Below are positions 1-12,100 of a stretch of DNA of 64,000 nt, piece after piece. The position numbers were made by a program, and so were the translations under genes. The stretch comes from Otis tarda (lineage: Eukaryota; Chordata; Aves; Otidiformes; Otididae), in contig CM048552.1 in assembly GCA_026413225.1 (NCBI GenBank), positions 214,916,553-214,980,552 of the forward strand, in the 5' to 3' direction. Position 1 is the first letter of the stretch; every line of letters begins with the position of its first letter. The notes beneath the pieces are model-generated. The model was not told where the DNA came from. It ran no database searches and saw only the letters and a program-made list of their open reading frames with translations.

Positions 1-3000
1 TGAAGTGCAAAAAGCCTGTTAAACTGGTGCGCTGTTACTCATCCTGTATCCTGGGCTCCAATCTAGCCTAATTATTGCACTGCCAAAATTAAGCACTACT
101 CTTTTAGCCTTCCTGAGTGAATATCAGCCTGAGAAACAGCTTTGGCATCAACTGAGTCATCAGGAAAATTCCGATCGCGGAGCCTTTTGTTAGCAATGGG
201 GACACGAGGAGAGGGCACAGCTGCACCTTTTGATGGAAGGGAAAAATAAATTGGTTTGTCGGCTGGGTACCTTTGAGAGCCCTGGTTTGTACAGTGTCTG
301 CAGAACAGGTCTTTGCGTTCACCCAGTAATTTAGGGGAATCGCATTCCCAGAGGTGCTGGCGTTAGTACTACGGGAGCAGCTGATGTAAGGTGTAATTTG
401 TTGCCGTGCTTTGTCATGTACCTGTCAACAAACCGCGGCAGAAATTAGCTGCCTTATAAAGAGGAGATGAGTCTCGCTGCTTATAGAATTACAGAAGGGT
501 TTGGGTTGGAAGGGACCTTTAGAGGCCATCTAGTCCAACCCCCCTGCCAGGAGCAGGGACATCTCCAACCACATCAGGTTGCTCAGAGCCCCGGCCAGCC
601 TGGCCTGGAATGTTTCCAGGGATGGGGCATCCACCACCTCTCTGGGCAACCTGGGACAGTGCTCCACCACCCTCAGGGTAAAAATTTTTTCCTAATATCC
701 AGTCTGAATCTGCCTCCCTCTATTTTGAAACCATGACCCCTCGTCCTGTCCCAGCAGGCCCTGCTGAAGAGTCTCTCCCCACCTTTCCTGCAGCCCCCTT
801 TGGGCACTGGGAGCCGCTCTCAGCTCTCCCCGGAGCCTCCTCTTCTCCAGGCTGAACAGCCCCAGCTCTCTCAGCCTGGCCTCACAGCAGAGCTGCTCCA
901 GCCCTCTCAGCATCTGCGTGGCCTCCTCTGGACCCTCTCCAGCAGCTCCACGTCCTTCTGCTGTTGGGGGCTCCAGAGCTGGATGCAGCGCTGCAGGGGG
1001 GTCTCACCAGAGCGGAGCAGAGGGGCAGAATCCCCTCCCTCGCCCTGCTGCCCACGCTGCTGGGGGTGCAGCCCAGGGTGCCGTTGGTTTCTGGGCTGTG
1101 AGCGCACGTTGCTGGCTCACGTTGAGCTTCTCACCCACCAGCACCCCGAAGTCCTTCTCCTCAGGGCTGCTCTCCATCCATTCCCACCCCCCAGGCTGGA
1201 TTTGTGCTGGGATTGCCCCCACCCACGTGCAGGACCTTGCACTTGGCCTGGTTGAACCCCATGAGGTTGGCACAGGCCCACCTCTCCAGCCTGTCCAGGT
1301 CCTTCTGGATGGATCCCTCCCTCCAGCGTGTCGACCGCACCACACAGCTGGGTGTCGTCGGTGAACTTGCTGAGGGTGCGCTCTGTCCATAACAACTGTG
1401 ATTCACCTTTTGGAAATGTGTTACTGGGCAAACCAGGCTTTGCTTTCCTCTGTTTGGGTTTTAGTCCCTGGACGTGCAGAGTGCTGGCAGAAAGATGCCG
1501 GCTTGTAGAAAAGGAGGAAACCTCTCCAGGTAGGCCTAGGTGCGAGGCACAAAGCACTCTGCAGGTAGGACCAGTGTCCACATCTTTCATCACACCGAGT
1601 CCTCTTTTAACACAATAGTTCTAGTCCATCTCCAGAGCACCTTCTCTTCCCCTGATGTCCACAGTTACGATTTTCTTGCCTGCGCAGTGCTCGTTTGTCA
1701 GTATTTGGCAAACGACGCGGCAGAAAGGGAAATCTTGCTTCTGGGCACTAGCTCGCTCGTTTGTGCTGGACAGAAGTAGGCATCCAGAAATCTCCAGTGG
1801 CTGGAATGGGTTTGGCCCAATTTCACCTTCCTGGGGTATTTTTTTTTTCTTTTTTTTTCTGACAGTAGAGCAGTGTTTCTGTATGGATAGATTCTGACTT
1901 CTAAAGGAATTACAGCAACCTGGGAATAAGTGCAAAGCCTGGAGCAAACTGGAGCCTGAAGGTCATTCTCATGTGGAATCTGTGTTACGCAGTCTTGTTA
2001 TGATCCTTAACTTAAAGCACAGCTTTTAAAGATCCTACCTTTTTTTTTTTTGATAACTTTAGCTTTTTGCACTCATTTAGCTTTTTGCACTCATACCTTT
2101 TGCTTGCATTGCTGGACCTGATAGCATCCTTCCCAACAAAATGTTTTTATTGTGGGATATTTTTCCAGGAAACTTGAGCTGTAATTGAAACTTGCTGCTG
2201 TTAACGTATACCTGGTGGATTTTATTTGTTCTGCTCCCAACAGTGTTTCTAAGTTTCTTCTCTATATCACGCTGTTCGGTTCTCTCTGTAGTTTTTCTAC
2301 CAGCCAGTCGCCCGTCGGGGCAGATTGACTTTCTGTCTGAACGATATTTCTTCCAAAAATTAGAGGAGATTTGCAGGAAAGTTGTACTCTCACGACAAGG
2401 AGTACATGGTAAACTAGTAGTAACCTTCAGTAAGTGGCTGGTGCTCTGCTTTTCCATGCTGTGGTGTCAAGGTGACTCCTGAGAGGGACCTATTCTTATT
2501 TAAATAGTGATTCACGGGCTGAGTCATGAATTTAGGATGGCTTCCTGCGCTGCAGGCACTGGAGTGCTCCCAGTCGTGGCAGCGTCGGGCCTGCTTTAAG
2601 GCTAGAGCGAGAGCATTCAGTACGAAGGTGTTTAAAGACTTTTGACTCTGACTTCTGAAGCGCCTGATCTGTGGGTCGTTGCAGACTGGAAGATTGTACT
2701 GGGATGGTATCAGTGTGTGCTCGTTCTTTCCCCTCCTCTTAGGTCTGTGTAGTCTGAATTGCCGTTGTTCGGTCTTCCTCGGTATCACTTTGCGAGGGAA
2801 ATATTATTCTCTTTGTGTCTCCGCTAGTTTTCCTGTGCCTCTTTGTAATATCCTCAATAGGAGCAAGAATTACGGGGGAAAAAAAGGGAGATTTCCTTAC
2901 CGTCTGTAAAAGTACTAATGTTGTCTGGGAATTTCACTGATGCATCGTTTGCTTCCAGTCCTGCTGTGTAACGCCGCTGTATTCTCTTCAATCTACGTAA

Positions 3001-3081
3001 TGACACCTGTATGCTGACTTAAATGAAAGATTTTTAACATCCCTCTTACTGATTTGATTTTATTTTTTCTTTTTCCCCCAG
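1..3081 (+). other. PPME1: PPME1 intron 1 (partial)
   Basis: Upstream of exon 2. Contains a CR1 copy (483-1388), T tracts, and a doubled 18 bp unit (agctttttgcactcattt) at about 2061-2096. I saw no match to the expected first exon, so it should lie before position 1. Confidence 0.6.
483..1388 (-). mobile_element. CR1 LINE fragment, 3' end
   Basis: About 0.9 kb, antisense to PPME1. Includes the end of the CR1 reverse-transcriptase frame and the 3' UTR; the 3' tip is at 483, reading TAGAATTACAGAAGGG in the + direction. It is 5'-truncated as usual for CR1, with high similarity to the other copies in the window. Confidence 0.92.
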
Positions 3082-3175
3082 CCCTGGAAGAAAGCGTGAC
3101 TTTTCACCAGTGCTTTGGAGCCAGTACTTTGAATCTATGGAGGACGTCGTGGTAGAAAATGAAACTGGCAAGGAT
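3082..3175 (+). CDS. PPME1: PPME1 exon 2
   Basis: Encodes [10 protein letters not shown]...[11 protein letters not shown]...ENETGKD. Acceptor is cccccag. The donor is not GT: the intron begins ATATCCTTTT, the minor (U12) AT-AC donor. One base completes the codon from exon 1; the exon ends in phase 0. Confidence 0.95.
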
Positions 3176-6100
3176 ATATCCTTTTTTTCAGGCTGAACTT
3201 TTCTTACTCTCAGTGGCTGGGGCATTACAATGTTTAAGTTTTGTCATTTATTGATGTTCTCTTCAGCTTTTTCATGTATTTCTTCTCATCTTCCATTTTT
3301 CCTTTTGTAGGGATCAGTATCGGTAGCTAGAGCAATCCCTTCTAAGCTGAACAGTTAAGATGTACTAGCGAGGGCAGTTCCTGGCATTGCTTCTTTACTA
3401 ATCATTAATTTAAAAAAGTCTTTCCAATAGTTCAGTAACATGTTTTGCAGGGAGGTGCTCATCAGTTCCCGTAGTTTAAACCATATCAATGTCAAAGCTG
3501 TTTATTGATTTTTGTTAACCACAGGTAGTTATCTGGCAATCAGTGAGCTGTATGTTCAGGATCAGTATCGGCAGTACAACAGGTAAACCTCAACACTAAA
3601 CACTGAGATCTTAATAAATACCTGCAAATTTCTAAATGTCTTTCCACAACTAGTGCCAGAAAGTTCTGTTCCTGGGCACAGGCAAACAAACATACGTGCA
3701 CCCCAAGGATTTCATAGAATCACAGGAGGGTTTGAGTGGGAAGGAACCTTTCAAGGCCACGCAGCCCAACCCCCCTGCCAGGAGCAGGGACATCTCCAAC
3801 CACATCAGGTTGCTCAGAGCCCCGGCCAACCTGGCCTGGAATGTTTCCAGGGATGGGGCATCCACCACCTCTCTGGGCAACCTGGGACAGTGCTCCACCA
3901 CCCTCAGCTTAAAAAAATTTTTCCTAATATCCAATCTAAATCTTCCCTCTTCTATTTTAAAACCATGACCCCTCATCCTGTCCCAGCAGGCCCTGCTGAA
4001 GAGTCTCTCCCCACCTTTCCTGCAGCCCCCTTTGGGCACTGGGAGCCGCTCTCAGCTCTCCCCGGAGCCTCCTCTTCTCCAGGCTGAACAGCCCCAGCTC
4101 TCTCAGCCTGGCCTCACAGCAGAGCTGCTCCAGCCCTCTCAGCATCTGCGTGGCCTCCTCTGGACCCTCTCCAGCAGCTCCACGTCCTTCTGCTGTTGGG
4201 GGCTCCAGAGCTGGACGCAGCGCTGCAGGGGGGTCTCACCAGAGCGGAGCAGAGGGGCAGAATCCCCTCCCTCGCCCTGCTGCCCACGCTGCTGGGGGTG
4301 CAGCCCAGGGTGCCGTTGGCTTTCCAAGCGTGGTCTCACCTGGGACTGCAGCATCTCCTTGTGCACATCTCCTGTGGGAGACGCAGATGCTGCCCATGCT
4401 GCTCCCACTGATGCAGATGACGCTGAGAAGCACCACAGGAGGTCACATGTACACACCCAAGGTGTGGGTCCCTCCTTGTTGTACCCCAAATTGTCAATCC
4501 CCTTGCTGCTGTGCTGACAGGGAACCTCCTCGCTGTGGCCAAGGTGGAGGCGGTGATGCCATCAGACTTTTCTGGCAGAGTCAAACCAGGTTTTGACTGC
4601 GGCTGTTTCCTCTCCAAGTTCTCTGCCCCCTTTGCAGATGTCCATGTTGTTTTTGTGCTTCTTGTCAAGCTGACTCCTCTTTGCCGGTCTTCCAGTTAAT
4701 CCAGCTGATGGCAGTCGCCCTCTTTGAGCTGCTCAACCCCGTGTTGTATCCAGGCCGTATCCTAACTGGGAGCGCCCCAGCAAGCAGAGTGTGTGGTGGT
4801 GCTGGGACGAGACTTCCCATCACTCCTACCTCTGCCTACAGCTCTGACAAAAGCAGTGTGACAGGTACTTCCAGGTCTTTTCACCTAAAAACACTTTAAT
4901 CTGTGTTTAAAGAGCACAACCTTGTAGTGTAAATAGTTGCGTCGTTTTTAAGCGTGCATATTCTAGCTTGGCCCCTAGGAAAACCAAACTTTCACGCTGT
5001 TTCTCTCCAAATACCAATTTAGTAATTACTTCTCTAATGCCAGTAGCACAGGATGCTTTGAAATAAGAAAATTCTCTTTCCTTGTTGTTGTTTTGTGTTT
5101 ATTAACTGCATTTGTCCAATTGGTCCTGTGAGTTCTTCATGATGTGCACCTTGTCTGCCTTTGATGCAAGGGCCGTGCGCAGCCCTGAGGCTTCATAAAT
5201 AACCAAATAAAAGGGATAATGGACCTGTTTGGATAGGTGGTGTACACAAGCATCCTAAATTTAAACAAATCTTTGTTATTTGGGATTTTATTATGTATGA
5301 CCTTTAACAGAAGCTGGAGCTCCCGTGTGAAGGGTTGTGGACAGATGCGTACTGGGGAAGCAGCTGAGTTAACGCGTGGCGTTGGTGCCCGGCTACCTGT
5401 TACTGCTCCATCAGATTTTGTCTGAACAAACCCCAGCTGCTGAAATTATTCAAGCTGACACAGTTCCCTGGAACTGAAGTGGCGCAGGGAGCACCTGTGT
5501 GAACGGTTTGGAACGGGCAGATCCAACGGGCGCTGCAGTATTCAGCAGAAAAACGACGGACAGCTTGGTCAGGTAGTGCAGCTGGCATGGTAGGTGCAGA
5601 GGGTAATTAGTTACCTTAAAAATCTTGTTTGCTGGCTTATCTGACATTTTTCTTCGGAAATAGTAAGAAAATACTCCAAAAGTACGTGCTCCAAAGTGTA
5701 CGTTGATCCTGGTTTGTTTTTTCTCGTGGTTGTTCAATTCACTGTTGTGCAGAGGAGGGAAAAGGGTGCGGGCAGGAGATGTGGGGATTGCAGGGAGGAG
5801 GAGATTGTGGACTCCAAAATCTGTTCAGCTCAGTACCTTCCACTAACTGTGAAACGTCCTTAACTGTTCGTACACTTTTCGAATTTACAAAAGCGGATTG
5901 GAGGGGCCTGTCCTGCTGCTGTTACACGGTGGAGGCCATTCTGCTCTCTCCTGGGCTGTGTTTACTGTGAGTAAGCTGCTGCTTTCTAGAAGTATGGATG
6001 CATGCAGATATCGTCGTCGGAGCGTGGAGGGCGACTAACCATCCAGCTCTGTTAAACACAGGAAAATCCATTCAGAATGAGGTGCTGAGACATTTCTCAT

Positions 6101-9100
6101 CATAGCATATCCATTTTTTTTTTTTTTTTCCAGAAGGCTGCTTTTTCATGACTGCCAGTGAAAGTTCAACAGCGTTACCTCATCATAACAATATTGTCTT
6201 TGCGTGGTCGAGGTCCTGTTTGACTTGTCGAAAAATCTCATTTGCCGCTCAAGCGACCGAAACGCGCTGAGGTGGTGTCGTTCGGAGTGAGCGGGGGGAA
6301 TGCCCCAGCCAAAATTCCGCCCTCCCACCCTTTCCCTTTAAAAAATGAAGGGAGTTCAGGAAGAAAACTTCTAAAGGATTTCAAGTAAAGTAAAATCACT
6401 TGTAGTGTGTGATTTTTTTTTTTTTTTTTTTTTTTTTATTTGGGACCTTTTTAATCCCGGAACTCCTTGCGGAGTCGGAAGCACGACTAGACAGACTGGT
6501 CTCCCCGGTGCCTTTGGCTGTGTCATGTTTTTTTACATTTTAGGAGTTTGGTAGACTGTAGATGACTTAGCCTTTCAGCAGAGATTCAGATGAGTAACGT
6601 CTTACCAACTTACGTCACTACCAACTGCTCTTGAATTCCCAACACGACTCTTGTGGAGTAATCCTGACGGTGTAATCATAAATCATCTTATATTATGATG
6701 AGACACATCAGAAAAAATACTTTGCTGACTGGACTATAATTTTGGTGTTGAATAGTAGTTTTACACCAAACAATTCATTTGTAACTGGAGCTGACCCAGA
6801 GATGGATCTGAGTGCAGATGTGGATCTTCTGAAGCTGTTGAACTTTAAATCTTTTAAGTCTCCGTCTTATGAAATGCTGGTAGTTCATTAGTGCCAAGAT
6901 GGACAAACATCTTGTGCTCTGCTAGTTTAGTGGTTTTGTTACGGTGTGCAAGTGCCTCAGACGGGTACAGCGAAGGTCACTGCTTTGCGCTGGAGGCAGA
7001 GGTGAGAAGTGGTGTGTTTGAGGTAAGGAAAGGGCTTTTACAAGACTCTTCCACCCTCTCTAGAGCTCTTTATTTCCAGTAGCAACACCAGTACCATTTT
7101 TATGTATAAAAATCTCCAGAGTTGAATTTAGCAAAGTGATTGCAGTTATGACGCTGTACCTTAGTTACAAACTTTTAATGTTACTGTTAGAATTAATAAA
7201 GTTAGGTCTTGTACGAGATTCACACAGATTTACGCCTCGCGCTTGGGACGGCATCGGGAGAAAGAAACCACCACGCTGTCTGCGTGGCTGCTATAGAATT
7301 ATTTCCTGTGTGCGTTTTGAAATGAAAGTTTGTCCCAAGCAGTCAAGTATTAAATGTTTGAGATGAACAGGAACTTAAAAAAACCCAAACCGAAAAAAAC
7401 CAACCAACTCCTCTCGCAAAAACCCAAATTGGGAAGCACTGAGAGCAACCGTCTATAAAATAACAGCCTGCAGGAGCGGCGTGCTGCTTTATTGTTTTGC
7501 TTACTGACCTGATAACTTCCTGGATAATGGGTTTGTACTTCTCTTGGCCAAAGAACTCCTATTTGGATAAAACTCTGAGCACTGGAAAGCTTCCAGTTCT
7601 CTCACATCATGTTGGTGAGCCTCTCTCCTCACTCCCTACGGACAATAGTTTGACTTTTATCAGCCGACTGCTGCTGTGACTAGTGAAATCATGGCTTAGG
7701 TCCGCAGCCACCTTGCAGATTGAGGTTTCAGGGTGGCTGTAGGGGCTCTGAAATATTAACTTGTGGATTCAGTGGGTTTTGGGAGAGCAACTGCTGCAGT
7801 CATTGAGGAGTTGAACAGCTAAAAGAAGAGGACTGGGTAGCTTTCAGATCTCTGCCCGTTACGTAGGCGGTTCTATTGAGAATCCCTCAACAAATTCCCC
7901 CACTCCTGCAGGGCTGTTATTTAAATAATCAATGATTCCTTAACACAAATGTCTTCCTTTCAACAAAGAATGCCACTTAATCACTGCGATGCCTGAAATA
8001 ACTTAGTGAATCGAGCTGTCAGGGATAAATAGAGCCATAATTGTACTGCAGCCTCGCTTTACTTTAAAAAGGTTCTTCTCTTGTCCCCCCTCAACCCCTT
8101 TGGACTAATAATTTTTTCTACCTTTCAGCATTGCTGTAAAATAAGAACTCTGCTACAGAGCTTGGATTCATTAACCTAGGAAACACACACAATGTCTTAT
8201 GCACAGAGAAGTCAACATCCTCAGAGATGGCGTTAACTGGTGGAAAACCAGCTGGAGCTTTGGTTAATGAAGGATGATTTGCATGGAATATTCATCCTTG
8301 CTTTCTGTGACACCTTGTGCAGTCCAGGTTCAGCCACTTTGACGGCAGAGGGGTTTCGTCACGCCACCCGAGCCTCTGCTGCTGTTATAGGGAGCGCTTG
8401 ATGCTGCTGATCCTTTTGTCGACGAGATGTGGCACTTTGCAAATTATGTGATCTTTGTCCCTTCTTGCAGGCCGCAATTATTAACAGGATTCAGTGTAGG
8501 ATTGTGGCTTTGGATCTGCGAGGCCATGGTAAGTAAAAGAAATAAATTTAAAATCTCATAAGCACGTTACGTGCTCTCATTTTTTTAAAGAAGATGTCAT
8601 GAGTCCCTGCCAAGATGACTGAGAAATCATCCTTAAGGCATCCCAATTTTTATTCAAAAGCAGGAATGGAGAGGTGGCTTTGGGCGCTCCACAGCCACCC
8701 ATCCTCACGTGCCAGAAGCTGAGACTCCCCGCGTGTTTGTGCGAGGCAGTGGTGGACTTGTTCCTGCCTACGTACTGGCACCAACCCCCTCCTTCATATT
8801 TTCATAACCTACAGATGGTCTTTGCCGTTAGAAATAAGGTCTGTTCTTTAGTTTTAAGATGCATTGCGAATATGGAACAGCTATGGGGAGTGTTTCCTAC
8901 CCCTAAGCTATAATGTGATAAAGTCCCAACCGTTCCTGTTAATTCTGCGTTTCTTAATTATTCATGTTAACTGCAGTAGGCTTGCTCTTAATAACTGTGC
9001 CAAAAAGCTTTGTGCAGTTCCTGCTCTAGGTCCTGAGGGGTCTGAAGGCTTGCAGCTTGTGTGACTTTAGCTTGTTTTTGTGCTTTCAGGAGAAACGAAA

Positions 9101-12100
9101 GTTAGGAACCCTGAAGATCTGTCTGCAGAGACTATGTCAAAGTAAGGAAACTTCTGCTCTGTATTTTCGCAAACCTTTATTTTCTTTCCTTGATTGAACA
9201 ATAAGCTACTTGAGACACAACTTTCATTCAAAGGAGCTGGAAGATAGTCTCATTTCACATGATTCTGGTAGTTATTCCCTCTTTTCCTTCCGTTTTGGGA
9301 CAGTTTTAAGTTTATTTGAAATTACATCTCTTCCAGCTGAGTCAGATTCCACACTGGAGTCTTTCTCAAGGTGCCCTCGGTTTTTAAACTCACTCTAAAG
9401 ATCAGTGGCTTCCTTGCAGTGAACAATTTAAACCTGCAACACGTTCTACCACTTGCTGGAGATTTCCTAATAGAAGGGGAAGTGCTTTCCTCAGACATAA
9501 CCAACTGGGGCGGTTTAGCTTGAAATCACTAGTTTGATTCTTCCTCCGCTCCTCGAGCAAGCGTTCAGAGCGCGGCCATCCTGGACTGGACGGTGTCCCC
9601 AAAGTGTGGGTCACAGACTGAGACTTTCAAGCGCGGAGGGAGTTGATTTTTCAAACCACCACGACCTGCTTTGGGATGCAAATCTCCCTCTTGACAAAGC
9701 TGTGAGAAAAGCAAATACCCACTGCTAAGCACATTACGTTATGTCCCTTTGGTACAAAGAGACGCTTTGCTTTGACCACAATTAAATCACAGAGGGTTTT
9801 GGAACCTTCCTATGAACAAATCCCCTTGGTTTGTTTTGGGGAGGCCATGTGTGAAATGGACTCTGACTTCCATTGTACACCTTATTGCCGCTGCTTACGG
9901 CTTGTCGGATCTGATGTGGTGGTGTCCCGAGGAGATGCCGTATGAAGCGATGAGGATTTCTGGAGCAGCACTACTGTGGAGAGGAAAATAAGTTACCTTT
10001 TGTTTTTGAACCGTTCTGTCCCCTTAGCAATGAGCTAGGAAGTTATTCTTTAATAGCCTTTAAATGGGATCCTTAAATCATAACTGGTTTCCATTTTTTA
10101 ATTTTCTTTTCTTTTTTTTTTTTAAAAATAAAATCCTTAAGCAATTTTCTCTAACAGACCAAACAAGCTGGTCAACCTTTTTTTTTTTTTTTTTTTTTCA
10201 TTTTTCTTCACTTGTTTTCCATTTTCTAATTGCAGTACCGCTCAGGTCTCTGGTTCCTCTGAATGATTTTAGGAAAGTCACTCTGGGTGTCTTAAACTGC
10301 AGTGCTCTTAAGTAGCTTTCAGTCATTAGCTCTGCCGTTGTTCTGGATTTTGTGGGTCGCACCAGTCAGCTTTCACTTCAGTTTAAAGTAGGTGCCTCAT
10401 GGAAAGGACGGGGAAATTGCCCTTTGCTTTGTCATATCTGTGCTCATAGAGTCTGAATTTTTTTGCTTGCACTCAATGTTGTTTATTTTTGCCTCGGTCA
10501 GTAGGGCTCAGTTATTTTCTCTCATTTAATTGCAAAAGGTTTCTGCTTTCGGAACAGTGAATGTCTTAGTCTACGCTTCCGTGCCGAAGGATTTGACAGC
10601 TTTCTCGCCTTTTATTTAACATTCCCACCAGCTAATGTCAATGTAAAATATTCTCTTCGGCGATTTCTTTTAAATGAGCACTTTCTGTTAATAAAAAGGG
10701 AAGTCACATGCTTGTTCAGGAAAGTATTGGCTTGAATGGTTTCCTGTATTGGGGTCTAGATGAAACAATTATAAGAAAATAAACTTGTCTTTAATTACCT
10801 GTGGGTTAAATGAGCGCACAGAGATGATGTGGAGCCAGACATCTATCTTGGATCTGGTCTTTCTCCTGCCATTGTACAAATCTGCTTCAGAAATGTGTCA
10901 AGGTGGAGATGCCAACCATGCTTCTCTCTCGCTTTGGCAGAGACGTTGGGAACGTGGTTGAAGCTCTGTACGGGGACCTGCCTCCCCCTATCATGCTGAT
11001 TGGGCACAGCATGGGGGGTGCCATCGCAGTGCACACGGCCGTCGCAAATTTGGTGCCAAGTTTACTGGGTCTGTGCATGATCGATGTCGTGGAAGGTAAG
11101 TGCGTGTACCCCTGGACAGGGTTCTGTCCCCTTGGATTGGCGTTCTGTCTTCTGTGTCGATCTCTTATCCTCAAATCCCTGATTTTTGCCCGATTTTTAA
11201 AGAGATCTCAATTCCATCCTCTTAACAGGTGCTACCTACACAAAAGCCTCTCTAGCATGACCCCTCCTTTTGCTTTTCCGCCGTGGTTTCTCTGTTTGCC
11301 GTTTTCTTGATAATTTCTTTGCAATACTTTCTTGTTAGCGGGGAGGAGGATGGCTTTTTATATAATGAGTGGTGCTGATGGGTGGTTACTGCCTTCTCTT
11401 GCTATCTGAATGTTTTACCTCTTCAAATATTAATTTTCTGATGTGGGAGCAGGTATGACTGTACGCTTACGAGCACCAAGTTGTACGTTCCTTAATTGCT
11501 TTAAATCCCCAGTGAGCTCCAGTTCTCTCTGAGGGCTTTTCCTGGTAGCCAGTTCTGTACAGAGGGACGTGGAAGTTGCTTCATCAGATGCCGTAAAGTT
11601 AAAAACTTGGTTTTAGGTACAGCCATGGACGCGTTGAACAGCATGCAGAACTTCTTAAGGAGTCGTCCCAAAACGTTCAAGTCACTTGAGAATGCCATTG
11701 AGTGGAGGTAATGCACGGACTTGCGTAGTCTCCAAAATCACTTGTCTTTTTAGCTTAACTCCCAAAGGAAACAAAGTTTGTATAATTTGCCTCTTTTCTC
11801 CTTTCGTGCTCACTTCCCCGACTATTGTCACCAATTCCTTGGCTGATTTGACAGGTAGAGAGGTCTCAGAGATAATTAATTTCCTGGGAGAGCTGGCTAG
11901 GCAGTGGAGATGGATCTGCTAAGGGAAAGCTCCATGGTATGAATTGCACCTTCCTTGCAAGTGTTCCAGCTGTTACAGAAGAAGCTTGAGAATCCCAATC
12001 TGTAAGAAATTAGACTCATTTTCAATTCAGAAAAATTTAATTTACGCATTTGGGAGCAGAATTTGAAAGGGAGAGGCCTCACAGTTGAGTTCATAGACTG

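Noticed and set aside
483-1593. Several open frames on both strands in the first CR1
   Set aside because: They belong to the decayed end of the CR1 coding region and its 3' UTR, not to a host gene; the same frames recur in every CR1 copy of the window.
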